Part shown: positions 40,601 to 48,169 of the stretch, piece by piece
Numbering within the stretch: the stretch's first letter is position 1
How the letters are laid out: each line of letters begins with the position of its first letter
Source: an uncultured Myxococcales bacterium
GTDB lineage: Bacteria > Myxococcota_A > UBA9042
Assembly: GCA_903840165.1 (NCBI GenBank)
Contig: CAIMEY010000053.1
Span: 1 to 64,000 of the forward strand
Length of the DNA stretch: 64,000 nucleotides
Direction of reading: 5' to 3'
The notes under the pieces: generated by a model
The model's database searches: none
Seen by the model: the letters and a program-made list of their open reading frames with translations, nothing else
What the model was told of the DNA's origin: nothing
Position numbers and translations under genes: made by a program

Positions 40601-40855
40601 CGCAGTAAATAGCGAGGAGGACAGGAACATCCAGGGCAGGTTCTTGGCCTCCTGAACGTCAAGGTAGACAGCTTTGGTGAAGGTGGCGCTGACGACGGAA
40701 ATAGCTGTAACAACTGCGAAAACCGGAGCCACCCTGAGCAGAATCGGCAGGTCCGCGGCCTTGAGAGCAAACAGGTCCTGCAAAAACGTCACCAGCCGCG
40801 CCGGCCGATGCAGCGAAGATGAACGGGCGTGCGAGGCGGCGTCAACGACGGGCAT
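37625..40855 (-). CDS. ATP/ADP-translocase-like membrane protein fused to HEAT repeats and a cNMP-binding domain
   Basis: This 1,076-residue protein joins three parts. Residues about 30-440 form 10-12 membrane helices resembling the TLC/Npt nucleotide transporter or MFS fold (VYLDVQEAKNLPW, ARQGKRLFPVLAAVSTLG). Residues about 460-800 are HEAT-like helical repeats (RMAVVWLHQVGG, VRQNAVESMGQIGS). The C-terminus from about 940 is a cyclic-nucleotide-binding domain with GEPGDHLYVILDGEVEVL and the phosphate cassette FGEMALLDSQKRSAS. The combination would let cNMP control transport or signalling, but the substrate is not known. The ATG has no strong ribosome site. Alone on its strand. Confidence 0.75.
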   Translation of the reverse strand: MPVVDAASHARSSSLHRPARLVTFLQDLFALKAADLPILLRVAPVFAVVTAISVVSATFTKAVYLDVQEAKNLPWMFLSSSLFTAIASIGYVSVIENIPLIKRFLGLLGIGLLTFTGLQFAYPLAPKGVALVQLVWCTAICNLVLVQTWNAISALLPARQGKRLFPVLAAVSTLGAALGGVSVSLAMKVAEARQLMWLVLLLMAWLAARISPIIHELESMDSSAEDLSGPSPVARRSAAVVKVGGDSEIARGFKSIFNTPLLLRLAGLVFLLQVASLILDFQFSSELKIRYRREEIAGFLGTYYGIANTVAFFVALMATSRIVRIVGIGMSISASAVLIAGGMAIYWMAGSAGYDWAFWAVVAASFFERIGQFALSRNAMQMLVMPLESRKGERAKTLIDGVIYRVATALVSVVLLILASRHYPPYLYAIPAIFACIGAVGIGLSMGPHYRRALFEGLRARRMDADSDPQTRALMMKSALGEVRQRLAKTEVKEVVQALDMIRDMQLPVQIEDLLPVARSQEPELARRALELMNDLGLRPDAGLLLSLLQRDRAPGVLREGLRMLAHFPNPDLVPLISTYVTHDDPGVARMAVVWLHQVGGHMQHQVIERQLREDLTSTLPERRARAAYISSGYAAAESMDLARMLDDPSLQVRQNAVESMGQIGSPEYLPVLIQALSRPDLVQSATAALQRYGTKVLTPIRQRFEEGLVGTAVLLRLLRIAEKVASADAVQLLMDVVDRSKGVLRSNAIVSLWRLAREADRPKPPRVWVHDHVKREIDLLLRYQFIEQRALGDSSRHVFFLGELQALREQSEARCFRLLGLLTARAAMHKAYLYYRSPAQRTRSTAIELLDQHLIDPELKPFVAIIERASDLGNATTNRTFDSQVPGGYTADGAQLQRELERVEPWLARVWGWTIQQAPAQGWAGKAGQGVARDPMDLVFLLKGVSLFRDLSGEQLLPLTDIAQNVHVDAGDLVFAEGEPGDHLYVILDGEVEVLHAGERVAKLGQNECFGEMALLDSQKRSASIRAMVNVELLAIARDDFQDLLDLHPVMARGVIRVLTQRLRNATEAVAEEKH

Positions 40856-41154
40856 GGACGGCGGAATTCCCAATCAGCGAAGCGACATACAGCAGGGAGA
40901 TAGGCCCCCGACTCGGGCAACCAAATCCGGGCCCGGGCCTGCGGTACTTCAGCACAATTGCGTGCAACTGACTAGTACGCCCAGGCCAACTTGGGTTTGC
41001 TTTTGCTGGCGGACGAGAGCTCCGGGCCTTGGGGGGCTGCGCCAACGCCAAGAAGGCGGACCCGTCCCGGCCGACGGTCTGGCCCGGGCGCGTCATCGAC
41101 CAAATGCGCCATCAACTGGGCGCAATGATTCGCAAGCTGGTGCTGCGCTGGCCT
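40856..41154. other. 299-bp gap upstream of the transporter-HEAT-cNMP gene
   Basis: No gene seen. It should contain the promoter of the minus-strand transporter gene, but no convincing -35/-10 pair was found. Confidence 0.5.
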
Positions 41155-41832
41155 CTACTTGAGCGCGCCCGCCGCAATCCAGTCGTGAATCGTCGCGAGG
41201 TCCGCGGCCTCTAGCGGCACGGCCGGCATCATCTCAAATTTGGCCGGCATGGGGTTGCCCTGACACGGCGTGGGCGAATGGAGCTTCTGCCACAGGTAGC
41301 TTTGGTCGGGCTGCCCCGCCACAACCAGGATGCCGCCACAGGGTTCGGTCGCCGCCTTGCCCACCAGCGTTTGGTAGGAAATGTCTGACGTCAGCGGCAG
41401 TTGGGCGTAGCCTGGCAGTCCCAGGGCGGTGGCACTATGGCAGTTGATGCAGCGGGCGTCGAAGACGGCCTGAACCTGGGCATAAGAGGTTGATTTTACA
41501 TCAGTTGCTGGAACATCGGCTGGGACGTCGGCGGCAACGTCCGCCGCTACGTCGGCTGCAACGTCGGCGGTCACGTCAGGGGCGGCAATGTCGCTGGCCG
41601 AGCTGTCCGTGGCCGAGCTGTCCGTGGCGGAAGTGTCGTTGGCGACGCTGGTGACGTCGTTGGCCGGAAGATCGCTAGACGAAACATCGGCTTGGACACT
41701 GTCGGTGGCAGTGGTGTCAGCAGGGACCGAGGCCGCTGTGCTGGAACAGCCGGCTAGCCCTGCGACGGCTCCGATGGCGGCAAGCGCTAGGCATACGGAT
41801 TTGTTATGAAAAGTGAGTGGCGCTGCGTGCAT
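41155..41832 (-). CDS. Lipoprotein with a c-type haem motif
   Basis: This 225-residue protein begins at an ATG with AAAGG 8 nt upstream and has lipobox LAGC. A Ser/Asp/Ala-rich linker contains tandem AADV and PADV copies encoded by a 12-bp repeat. The C-terminal 100 residues carry CINCH, a CxxCH haem-binding motif, and the later PMPAKFEMMPAVPL with possible Met ligand, as in planctomycete-type cytochrome c domains. It is likely a surface or periplasmic electron carrier. Haem binding is inferred from the motif. A small lipoprotein gene lies 79 bp upstream on the same strand. Confidence 0.75.
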   Translation of the reverse strand: MHAAPLTFHNKSVCLALAAIGAVAGLAGCSSTAASVPADTTATDSVQADVSSSDLPANDVTSVANDTSATDSSATDSSASDIAAPDVTADVAADVAADVAADVPADVPATDVKSTSYAQVQAVFDARCINCHSATALGLPGYAQLPLTSDISYQTLVGKAATEPCGGILVVAGQPDQSYLWQKLHSPTPCQGNPMPAKFEMMPAVPLEAADLATIHDWIAAGALK

Positions 41833-41911
41833 GTCTGTTGCCTTTGAGGAGGTGGCTCCCCGCCGTTGTGACCGGCCGCCAAGATAGCAAAGCTCGGGCG
41901 ACCGTGGAAGG

Positions 41912-42064
41912 TCAGAAGCGGGGCGGGAGGGGCGGGAGGTCGCTCCCAGCATCAACGCTGGCGACTGGCGTCGTTGTCACCAGGGTCGCGGCCGGGCTGG
42001 TGCAGGCGGCAAGAAAGGGCAGGAGGCCTAGAAAGAGTTTGCATGGAAAGCTATTTTTGCACAT
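41912..42064 (-). CDS. Small lipoprotein (50 residues)
   Basis: This short frame encodes MCKNSFPCKLFLGLLPFLAA followed by Cys: a positively charged start, hydrophobic core and lipobox LAAC. The mature part is only about 30 residues, Thr/Pro/Asp-rich. The ATG has a weak ribosome site. It is too short for ordinary gene calling. It could be a real small lipoprotein of the cytochrome-like gene unit, or the remnant of a longer one. Confidence 0.5.
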   Translation of the reverse strand: MCKNSFPCKLFLGLLPFLAACTSPAATLVTTTPVASVDAGSDLPPLPPRF

Positions 42065-42341
42065 GCCTAGCCCCGGTTGGCGAAGCATCCTACGCTTGAG
42101 CCGGCAGTGGATGTCGAAGCCTCGCGACGCACGGTAGCGCCAGGGTGGGCAACGTGCAAGGGGCTGGATTTATTGGCGTGACTTAGTGCGGTTATGGTGC
42201 GGCAACCGGGCGACCGTGAAAGGTTGCTCCTACTCCGGCTATTCATTACCAAATAATTTCAAACGAATAAGCGTGGGCTTGCACCCCCGCGCGGTTGCCC
42301 CTGGTCACGACCACACCCAACGTCCGCCGCCCCAACCTAAC

Positions 42342-43658
42342 CTACCGCGGCCGCGAGCGCCGGCTGAGCCCTTGCTCGTCCTTGTCGCGCAGCAGACTGC
42401 TCCCCATCATGTGGTGCTCCTTTCGCGACCGCTCGGTGGTCTGCTGACTCAGTTCCTCCCGCAATTGCACGATCTTCTGTCGCACCGCCTCCACCGCCGA
42501 ACTGCCCGGGGCGAGGTGGCCCAGCGTCACCAGCAGTTCGTCCAGCGTAGCGCGGGCATGAAGGAAATCGCCCTCGCGGTTAGCTCGCACCGCCGCCAGG
42601 GTTGCTGCACCCGCCAGCGCCACGGCCACGGGCTCGAGCACGTGCAGGTCTCGCGGCTGCGTGTCGTTGCTCGCCGAATCTGTCAGGCGCCAGTGCGCTG
42701 TAAAGACAGGTAATTCCAGTGGTCCTTCGCGGTCAGACACCGTAACTTCCACCGAAGGCGTCTCACCGTGCTGCCCCGCCGGCAGTAACGCCGCGATCAG
42801 CAAGTCTAATTCCTGGTCGCTGACCAAATCGCCGACCTCCAAGTGCAGCTGCGTGCCAGTCCACTGCGCCGGGTAGTTGCTGAGCACCTCGAGGCGCACG
42901 CCGGGAGAGGGGCACAGGTCAACGGCGATTCCGCGCGCGACCACGCTGAGTGCCTCACCCAGTTCCGCCAACAGGATCCTAGGCAACAGGCTAGGATCAG
43001 AGACGAAATAGAACTGACCGCCTCCCGCTACGGCCATGGCAGCGAGCAGTTCTTCGTTGAAATCGTCGCCGATGCCCAGGCAGCTGGTACTGATGCTTTG
43101 CCCGCGGGCCGGACCGACGATGGCTGACAGCTCGGCAGGCGAACGCGGCCCGATATTGGCTTGACCGTCGGTGACCAGTACCACGCGGCGCAGGGCGTCA
43201 TCCCCAAGATCTGCCGCTCGCAAAAGCTGTTGAACACCCGATAGATAGCCATCGGCAATGGCCGTGCTACCCCGCGCGTCGATGGCCTGAACCGCCTGAC
43301 ACGCCGCTCTGACGTTGGGACCGGTGGCGGGGCTCAGAGCGGTCACGACCTCGATGCGATCGTCAAACGCAATAACTGCAAAATAATCAGTTGATTGCAG
43401 GTTCGCCAGCACGGCATTGACCGCTTGTTGGGCCAGGGCCATCTTGGGACCGCCCATCGAGCCCGAACGGTCGATGACCAGGGCAATATGCAATGGTGGC
43501 CGCTGCTTGCGCTCTTCGGCAACCACGGCCTGCAGGCTGACCTTGAGGTAACGTCGGCTGCGGTTGCCGGCCCGTCCCAAGGCGCGGTCGGTGTCGACGG
43601 TTACGGCAGCGACCGGGCAAATATCTGATTTAATTATCTTTTCCTTGCTCTTTGCCAT
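42342..43658 (-). CDS. vWA-domain protein
   Basis: This 438-residue protein has a von Willebrand A domain (about 55-235) with an intact metal site: DRSGSMGG (DxSxS), the Thr-containing RGSTAI and VLVTDGQANIG. The N-terminus (MAKSKEKIIKSD) has no signal, so it should be cytoplasmic. The C-terminal half is beta-rich then helical and ends in a basic tail. The gene starts 2 bp after the MerR gene; GGGAGG for its ribosome site sits inside the MerR stop region, so the two are coupled. vWA proteins bind partners through a metal ion; the partner is unknown. Confidence 0.82.
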   Translation of the reverse strand: MAKSKEKIIKSDICPVAAVTVDTDRALGRAGNRSRRYLKVSLQAVVAEERKQRPPLHIALVIDRSGSMGGPKMALAQQAVNAVLANLQSTDYFAVIAFDDRIEVVTALSPATGPNVRAACQAVQAIDARGSTAIADGYLSGVQQLLRAADLGDDALRRVVLVTDGQANIGPRSPAELSAIVGPARGQSISTSCLGIGDDFNEELLAAMAVAGGGQFYFVSDPSLLPRILLAELGEALSVVARGIAVDLCPSPGVRLEVLSNYPAQWTGTQLHLEVGDLVSDQELDLLIAALLPAGQHGETPSVEVTVSDREGPLELPVFTAHWRLTDSASNDTQPRDLHVLEPVAVALAGAATLAAVRANREGDFLHARATLDELLVTLGHLAPGSSAVEAVRQKIVQLREELSQQTTERSRKEHHMMGSSLLRDKDEQGLSRRSRPR

Positions 43659-43660
43659 GA

Positions 43661-44224
43661 CTAGCCTCCCTTACCCGTTTTTTGGGCGAATTCTAACAGT
43701 CGTTGCAGCCTGCGATTGGCAGAAACATCCAGGGGTCTGCGCACATGCAGCTCAATGCCTGGCTCAAGGACAATGTGTTCCCATTGCGACCGATACAGAC
43801 CGCTTGAACTGATGAGGTCGAGATGCCCCGAAACCTCGTTTTCTCGCGGCCTTGGCGTGGTTGTGTGGACCGCGCCGGCAAACATTGGCGTCCCCAGAGG
43901 CCTCTGCGCGTGGGGCGCGGGGACTTGGGAAAGCTCCTGTAACAACAAGGCAAGTGCATCGTCTGGCGTCAGGACCAGGCGCTCGCGGATTCGAGCCAGC
44001 TGCACGCCTTGGGCCTGCATGGCGCGAATCACCCGCAGGCGCAGGCCATGAGCAGCCGGATAGCGCGCGGCAGACCCGGCACCTGTTGGCGCGCTCAGCA
44101 GGCCATTAAGCATGTAAAAACGTATGGTTCTGCGACTTTCACCAGTCCGTTCGCACAAATCGTCCAGACTGCACCAATCGTCGGGCGGGTCGCTACCACC
44201 GTGCGGCGTCTCGGGTTTCTGCAT
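43661..44224 (-). CDS. MerR-family transcriptional regulator
   Basis: This 187-residue protein has an N-terminal MerR helix-turn-helix: CSLDDLCERTGESRRTIRFYMLNGLL, followed by a wing and the helix RVIRAMQAQGVQLARI. The C-terminal half (about 95-187) has no metal-binding Cys set, so a small-molecule or protein effector is more likely than a metal. Its promoter has a GGTAAC-A-GTTACC palindrome within the spacer, the classic MerR arrangement, which suggests autoregulation. It is first in an operon with the vWA gene. AGGAGG precedes the ATG. Confidence 0.87.
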   Translation of the reverse strand: MQKPETPHGGSDPPDDWCSLDDLCERTGESRRTIRFYMLNGLLSAPTGAGSAARYPAAHGLRLRVIRAMQAQGVQLARIRERLVLTPDDALALLLQELSQVPAPHAQRPLGTPMFAGAVHTTTPRPRENEVSGHLDLISSSGLYRSQWEHIVLEPGIELHVRRPLDVSANRRLQRLLEFAQKTGKGG

Positions 44225-44274
44225 GGTCCTTGCCTCCTGCCGTCCATCCGCGTCTTGTTTGCGCTGACAACGTC

Positions 44275-44303
44275 ATCTTAGCAGGTAACAGTTACCATGT
44301 CAA
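44275..44303 (-). promoter_or_regulatory. MerR-operon promoter with operator in the spacer
   Basis: On the minus strand TTGACA (44298-44303), a 17-nt spacer and TAAGAT (44275-44280). The perfect inverted repeat GGTAAC-N-GTTACC (44284-44296) fills the spacer, where MerR proteins bind. The start of transcription would be near 44268, 44 nt before the ATG. Confidence 0.75.
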
Positions 44304-44403
44304 GTGTCTTGTGTGAACAGTCCTCGGCCTTCGCGCAAATTCGCCTAAGCCCGTCCGCCCCTTCGCTAAAGCCAATCGCACTTTCTTCTTACCGCACAAG
44401 GCT

Positions 44404-45144
44404 TTAACGCCAGCGCTTGCCAGCTGCAGCGGGGACCTCGACGCCAGATGCGCGCAACTGGGCGCGGCACGCCGGGCACAAATCGACCTCGGCATCGATG
44501 GATTTGACGCGGTGTTGGGCCGAGGACATCAGGCACGTGCGCGTCTGTTCGCAGTGGTCGAGTCCGAAGTTGTGCCCCACCTCGTGCACGGCCACTTTGG
44601 CTATGCGCACAAGTAGTTGCGCGACGTCGACTCCCCTCTTGGCGCGAAACGTCGAGATGACGTTGCTCTTGCCGTCCATGGTACCCAAGCCCAGCACACC
44701 CCAAAGGCCGAGTTTGGCATCGTGTGTAAAGATATCGTCTTGGGTCAGTCCAAGGATCTTCGCGCCATCGGCCGGCAACCGCTGCACCAGCCAGGGAAGC
44801 AGGACGTCCGCGTCCCAGCGCGCCCGCGGGGCATGCCAGGCGCTTTGCGGCATGGGAATCGCTGGCAGTTGGCGGACTTGCACGGGGTAGAACGCCAGCA
44901 GCCCGTCGCGTACGGCCTCGATGACGTCCGGCGATGGAGCTGGCAAAAGTGGTTGAATATAGATGATTTTAGGCGGCTGGGCCACAGCCAGCGTCGGCAG
45001 ACTAAGCGGCACGAGCAAGGCCAGGACGAGACAAAGCCAGGAGAGACATGTAGCGGCCAAGGTAGGCCAGAAAAGTCTTGGCTCATCGGTGGATTGCACC
45101 GGGAGGATTGGCAGTGCCGGCTGCCGGATACTTTTGAAATTCAT
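44404..45144 (-). CDS. Exported archaemetzincin-like zinc metalloprotease
   Basis: This 246-residue protein contains the complete archaemetzincin signature: HEVGHNFGLDH with Glu as base and three zinc-binding His, then a Cys four residues on (HC-x4-CLM), and after 17 residues the second zinc knuckle CPAC. The N-terminus has a hydrophobic segment at about 30-55 ending AVAQPP, so it is exported or membrane-anchored, unlike the usual cytosolic family members. The family occurs in archaea, some bacteria and vertebrates, and its physiological substrates are not well known. GGAG precedes the ATG. A 6+2+6 palindrome lies upstream. Confidence 0.88.
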   Translation of the reverse strand: MNFKSIRQPALPILPVQSTDEPRLFWPTLAATCLSWLCLVLALLVPLSLPTLAVAQPPKIIYIQPLLPAPSPDVIEAVRDGLLAFYPVQVRQLPAIPMPQSAWHAPRARWDADVLLPWLVQRLPADGAKILGLTQDDIFTHDAKLGLWGVLGLGTMDGKSNVISTFRAKRGVDVAQLLVRIAKVAVHEVGHNFGLDHCEQTRTCLMSSAQHRVKSIDAEVDLCPACRAQLRASGVEVPAAAGKRWR

Positions 45145-45177
45145 AGTATTTTCTCCAAAGCGCGCTTAAGATGCAGC

Positions 45178-45191
45178 ACGACATCTGTCGT
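45178..45191. promoter_or_regulatory. Palindrome ACGACA-N2-TGTCGT, possible operator
   Basis: A perfect 6+2+6 inverted repeat lies 33 bp upstream of the archaemetzincin start, where a regulator could act. No specific regulator family is assigned. Confidence 0.35.
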
Positions 45192-45439
45192 CTGCTTCAA
45201 CACCAACGTGGGCGGCCTGCTGATACTATGCGCTCTGGTTCGCTACGTCGCAAGTACCTTTGATATTGAGGTCTTGACAGCAGATGCAAGGCCATCAGAC
45301 CGGCTCTCGCATTAGGCATCGCTGGCGTAGTGGGTAGGCGCGCGGGGAAGGCGAGAACCGCGCGGGCCTGAAGTTCACCAACACGTTCAGTATTGGTGCT
45401 AACCTGTGGCCAGCGCGAGGGATGTGGACTGCGGAGCAG

Positions 45440-45504
45440 CGGCGTACGACGCCGTTTTCCGCCGCCGAGGCGGAAAATCCCAGCCCGGTCGCCGCTTCGG
45501 CGAC
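45440..45504. ncRNA. Three tandem perfect hairpins, candidate RNA element
   Basis: CGGCGT-ACG-ACGCCG (45440-45454), TTTTCCGCC-N5-GGCGGAAAA (45455-45477) and GTCGCCG-CTT-CGGCGAC (45488-45504) lie side by side with no mismatches. Strand is unclear. This may be a structured RNA or a cluster of protein sites. Confidence 0.4.
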
Positions 45505-45815
45505 GCGCCCGAAGCCATGGCACTGCCACGGGTGATCCGAGTGATCATGGTGCGAGTACCAGGCGAGCCGGGCCGGGCGGGCCGAACTCGGCGGGCAACA
45601 AGTTCAATATACTGTATCCACATAGATTTTTTCGCAACGGCTTGGAACGGGCGTGGTCCCGATGGAGGCGCCGTGCCCGAAGACGCTAGCCAAACCCTAG
45701 CCAGATGAGCATTTTTGTGGCGTGTCGTGTCACCAATTTTGCATTGATTTCAGGGTCTAATGCTGGTGCTAAAGCTTGGCTGACCTGGTCAGAATTTCGC
45801 CAGCGGTCAAAACCG

Positions 45816-45843
45816 AAAAAGCCCCGGTTTCCCGAGGCTTTTA
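45816..45843 (-). terminator. Rho-independent terminator of tRNA-Val
   Basis: On the minus strand AAAAGCC-x-CGG pairs with CCG-x-GGCTTTTT around a 4-nt loop, 27 bp past the tRNA 3' end. The T-run ends the tRNA transcript. Confidence 0.8.
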
Positions 45844-45869
45844 CGCAATTTCAGCGAGGCTGCTCTGCT

Positions 45870-45944
45870 TGGTGCGCACTGTAGGATTTGAACCTACGAC
45901 TCCCACCGTGTGAAGGTGATACTCTACCGCTGAGTTAAGCGCGC
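45870..45944 (-). tRNA. tRNA-Val (anticodon CAC)
   Basis: The 75-nt cloverleaf is complete. The 7-bp acceptor stem is GCGCGCT paired with AGTGCGC, with A73 and an encoded CCA. The D arm is ACTC/GAGT, the anticodon stem TCACC/GGTGG with loop TTCACAC, and the T arm GTAGG-TTCAAAT-CCTAC. Anticodon CAC reads GUG. Confidence 0.95.
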
Positions 45945-46135
45945 ATATTTGTTCCAATCTTCGAACTTCCACCCCCGCAGATTGGGCGCACCAACCGTTG
46001 CGAAGCGGGCGTCATGATGAACGGTGGCCCGGACCTTGTCAACGGCAGCACCGCCGCCCGCGCAAAAAGTCGCCAAATCCGCGGCGCCCCCTACACTGCT
46101 GACAGCGCCGCCGGCTGGCGAAAAGGCGACAAGGC

Positions 46136-46981
46136 GTGGAACTTCCATTGATTCCAAGCGAGACGACCGCATCGATCGCGACCGTGGCGGTTGCCCCCGT
46201 GCCGATCGCCCTGACTTTGCTGGCGCTGATCCTGGTGATCGGAGCCCTGTCCGGTGTGGTGCAGTCGGGGCTGGCCCGTAGGTTCAGTTGGTGGGCTATC
46301 CCTCTGACAACAGGGTGGATTGGCGTGCCGGTCCATGAACTCTCGCACGCAGTGGCCTGTCTTCTGCTGCGTCGACCCATTCTGAAGTTCCGGCCGTTGG
46401 CGCCCAATTCCCAAACAGGAACGCTAGGTTTTGTACAGTGGCAACCCGGGGCTGGGCCCTTGGCTTGGCTGTCGACGGTGCTGGTCGGTCTAGCCCCCTT
46501 GGCAGGCGGGACACTGGCCCTATTTGGACTCATGCAACTGCCCGGAGTTTTTGATCATTGCGCCCGACTGCCCCATTGGCGCGCCCTGCCCTGGTCCTGG
46601 CAGCAGGACGAGCAGACGGCCCTGCCAACCCTGGATCAACTCTTTGCAATGACGCATGTTTACGCCGATCTAACCCGCCGCGCTTGGCAGCAAGGCTGGA
46701 CGGGACGCCTGGGCATCGTCGCTTGGTGGTGGTCTTTGGTTAGTGTTGCGGCGCACATGTCGCCCTCTAGCGCCGATTTGCGTGACACTTGGCGGGGTTG
46801 GCTGCTTGGTCTACTGCTCACGGCGGCGGTCTTGCTGGGCTGGCATGCCCTGGACTGGCACGGCCATATCGGCGTTCTTAATGGCATTTTTCAGGTGATG
46901 GTCCAGCTGATTCCGGGGCTGCTCGTCGGCGGGACGACGCTAATGGCCTTGGTCCTGATCTTGCTTCCCCTGCGCCGCTGA
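46136..46981 (+). CDS. Membrane protein with an HExxH-type motif
   Basis: This 281-residue protein has about six hydrophobic segments (about 15-42, 54-75, 115-140, 200-215, 225-245, 255-280). Near the second segment is VPVHELSHAVACLL, an HExxH motif with His67 and Glu68 inside a membrane helix, as in site-2/M50-type proteases. A second conserved metal ligand such as NxxPxxxxDG is not visible, so protease activity is doubtful. It starts at a GTG without a clear ribosome site. Its last 42 bp overlap the convergent queG gene. Function uncertain. Confidence 0.65.
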   Translation: MELPLIPSETTASIATVAVAPVPIALTLLALILVIGALSGVVQSGLARRFSWWAIPLTTGWIGVPVHELSHAVACLLLRRPILKFRPLAPNSQTGTLGFVQWQPGAGPLAWLSTVLVGLAPLAGGTLALFGLMQLPGVFDHCARLPHWRALPWSWQQDEQTALPTLDQLFAMTHVYADLTRRAWQQGWTGRLGIVAWWWSLVSVAAHMSPSSADLRDTWRGWLLGLLLTAAVLLGWHALDWHGHIGVLNGIFQVMVQLIPGLLVGGTTLMALVLILLPLRR

Positions 46982-48127
46982 AGCCCGGGCCCGCTGGTCA
47001 CCGATGGCCTCTGCCGTCGCTCGCAAGCCGTCGATTCCCCTGCGCTTGAGCGGACTTTGCTGCCAGCCATCCCCGGGTCCCTCATCCGGCCAAGCAACAA
47101 CGTCCTGGCGCAGCGGCGCGACCAACTCGGGGCGCGGCGCAAACGCAACATCGCCCGACGGCAGGGAAAACCGATTCCACGGACAGACGTCCTGACACAC
47201 GTCGCAGCCAAACAAGTGCTCGCCCAGCAGCGCAGCCTGATCAGCCGTCTGGGCGCCGTTGATCTCTATGGTCGCATGGGAAATACACAATCGCGCATCC
47301 ACCACGCCCGGCGCCACCAGGGCACCAGTGGGACAAGCCTGCAAACACGCTTGACACGTCCCGCAATGGTCCACCATGGGCGGGTCGGCATCGAGGTCCA
47401 GGGTGGTCATAATCGTCGCCAAAAAGAAGAAAGAACCATGACTTGGATGAATCAGCAGGCTGTTCTTCCCCTGCCAGCCCAGGCCCGCGCGCTGGGCCCA
47501 GGCCCTCTCCAGCACGGGACCGTGATCCACCGACCAGCGGAAGTCGTCGATAGCGCGAAAGGGCCGCAACGGCGCTTGGGGATGGCGAAAATCGTCGCCC
47601 AGCTCGGCTTTCATGGTGCTGCGGACGGCCTCGGTCACGGCCTTGAGCCGCCGTTCTGCCACCACGTGGTAGTCCGTACCCCAGGCGTAACGGGAAATCC
47701 AAACGCGATCTTCCCCTTGCAAATCAATGTCATGGGTGTGTGGTTGTGCACTATCGTAGTCCAGGGCCAGGCAAATGACGCTGCGCGCAAACGGCACGAC
47801 AAGCCCGGGGTCGCAGCGCCGCGCCGGATCTTGGGCCATCCAAGCCATATCTCCATGTTTTCCTGAACTTAGCCAATGCTTCAGCGCCTGCAACTCTTGG
47901 GGCAACGCCATAGCGCGAGCAATGCCGACGCGCGAAAATCCTGCATCCAGGCATAGTTGCTTGATCTGCTGCGTTCGTCGCGACCGCGTCTGCTCCGGCG
48001 TTTCGCCCCAGGTCGGCAGGGCCTTCTGCCGCCGCTGACGTCGTCGCTCGCTGCGGCTCAGTTGGCGCAGACAGTCGGGGTCGACGTCGTCTTCGCTTTG
48101 ACTATCAGCAAGTTCTTCAGGTCCCAT
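46940..48127 (-). CDS. queG: Epoxyqueuosine reductase
   Basis: This 395-residue enzyme makes queuosine in tRNA from epoxyqueuosine, using cobalamin and two [4Fe-4S] clusters. The clusters are bound by CGTCQACLQACPTGA and HLFGCDVCQDVCPWN; the cobalamin-binding part is in the N-terminal half, and the ISRYAWGTDYH and GLGWQGKNS motifs are family-typical. An unusual basic N-terminal extension of about 50 residues (RSERRRQRRQK) precedes the core, and a variable acidic/basic tail follows. The ATG at 48127 is the most likely start; a TTG 15 nt earlier exists. It overlaps the HExxH protein gene in convergent orientation. Confidence 0.9.
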   Translation of the reverse strand: MGPEELADSQSEDDVDPDCLRQLSRSERRRQRRQKALPTWGETPEQTRSRRTQQIKQLCLDAGFSRVGIARAMALPQELQALKHWLSSGKHGDMAWMAQDPARRCDPGLVVPFARSVICLALDYDSAQPHTHDIDLQGEDRVWISRYAWGTDYHVVAERRLKAVTEAVRSTMKAELGDDFRHPQAPLRPFRAIDDFRWSVDHGPVLERAWAQRAGLGWQGKNSLLIHPSHGSFFFLATIMTTLDLDADPPMVDHCGTCQACLQACPTGALVAPGVVDARLCISHATIEINGAQTADQAALLGEHLFGCDVCQDVCPWNRFSLPSGDVAFAPRPELVAPLRQDVVAWPDEGPGDGWQQSPLKRRGIDGLRATAEAIGDQRARASAAQGKQDQDQGH

Positions 48128-48169
48128 GTTGGTCCCCGTCAAGCCGGTGGCACGTAGGGGATCCCGAGA

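Larger units (their letters stand above)
45145..45869. other. 725-bp gap between archaemetzincin and tRNA-Val
   Basis: No convincing protein gene: short frames on either strand lack ribosome sites and recognisable features. The gap holds a palindrome near 45178, three perfect hairpins at 45440-45504, GC-rich stems up to about 45600 and the tRNA terminator. It may encode a structured RNA. Confidence 0.6.

Noticed and set aside
41817-42137. Plus-strand frame between the haem-motif lipoprotein and vWA genes
   Set aside because: Basic composition without motifs, opposite the small lipoprotein frame; no ribosome site.
45197-45529. Minus-strand frame of 110 codons in the hairpin-rich gap
   Set aside because: No ribosome site or domain and it crosses perfect hairpins, which favour an RNA or regulatory explanation.
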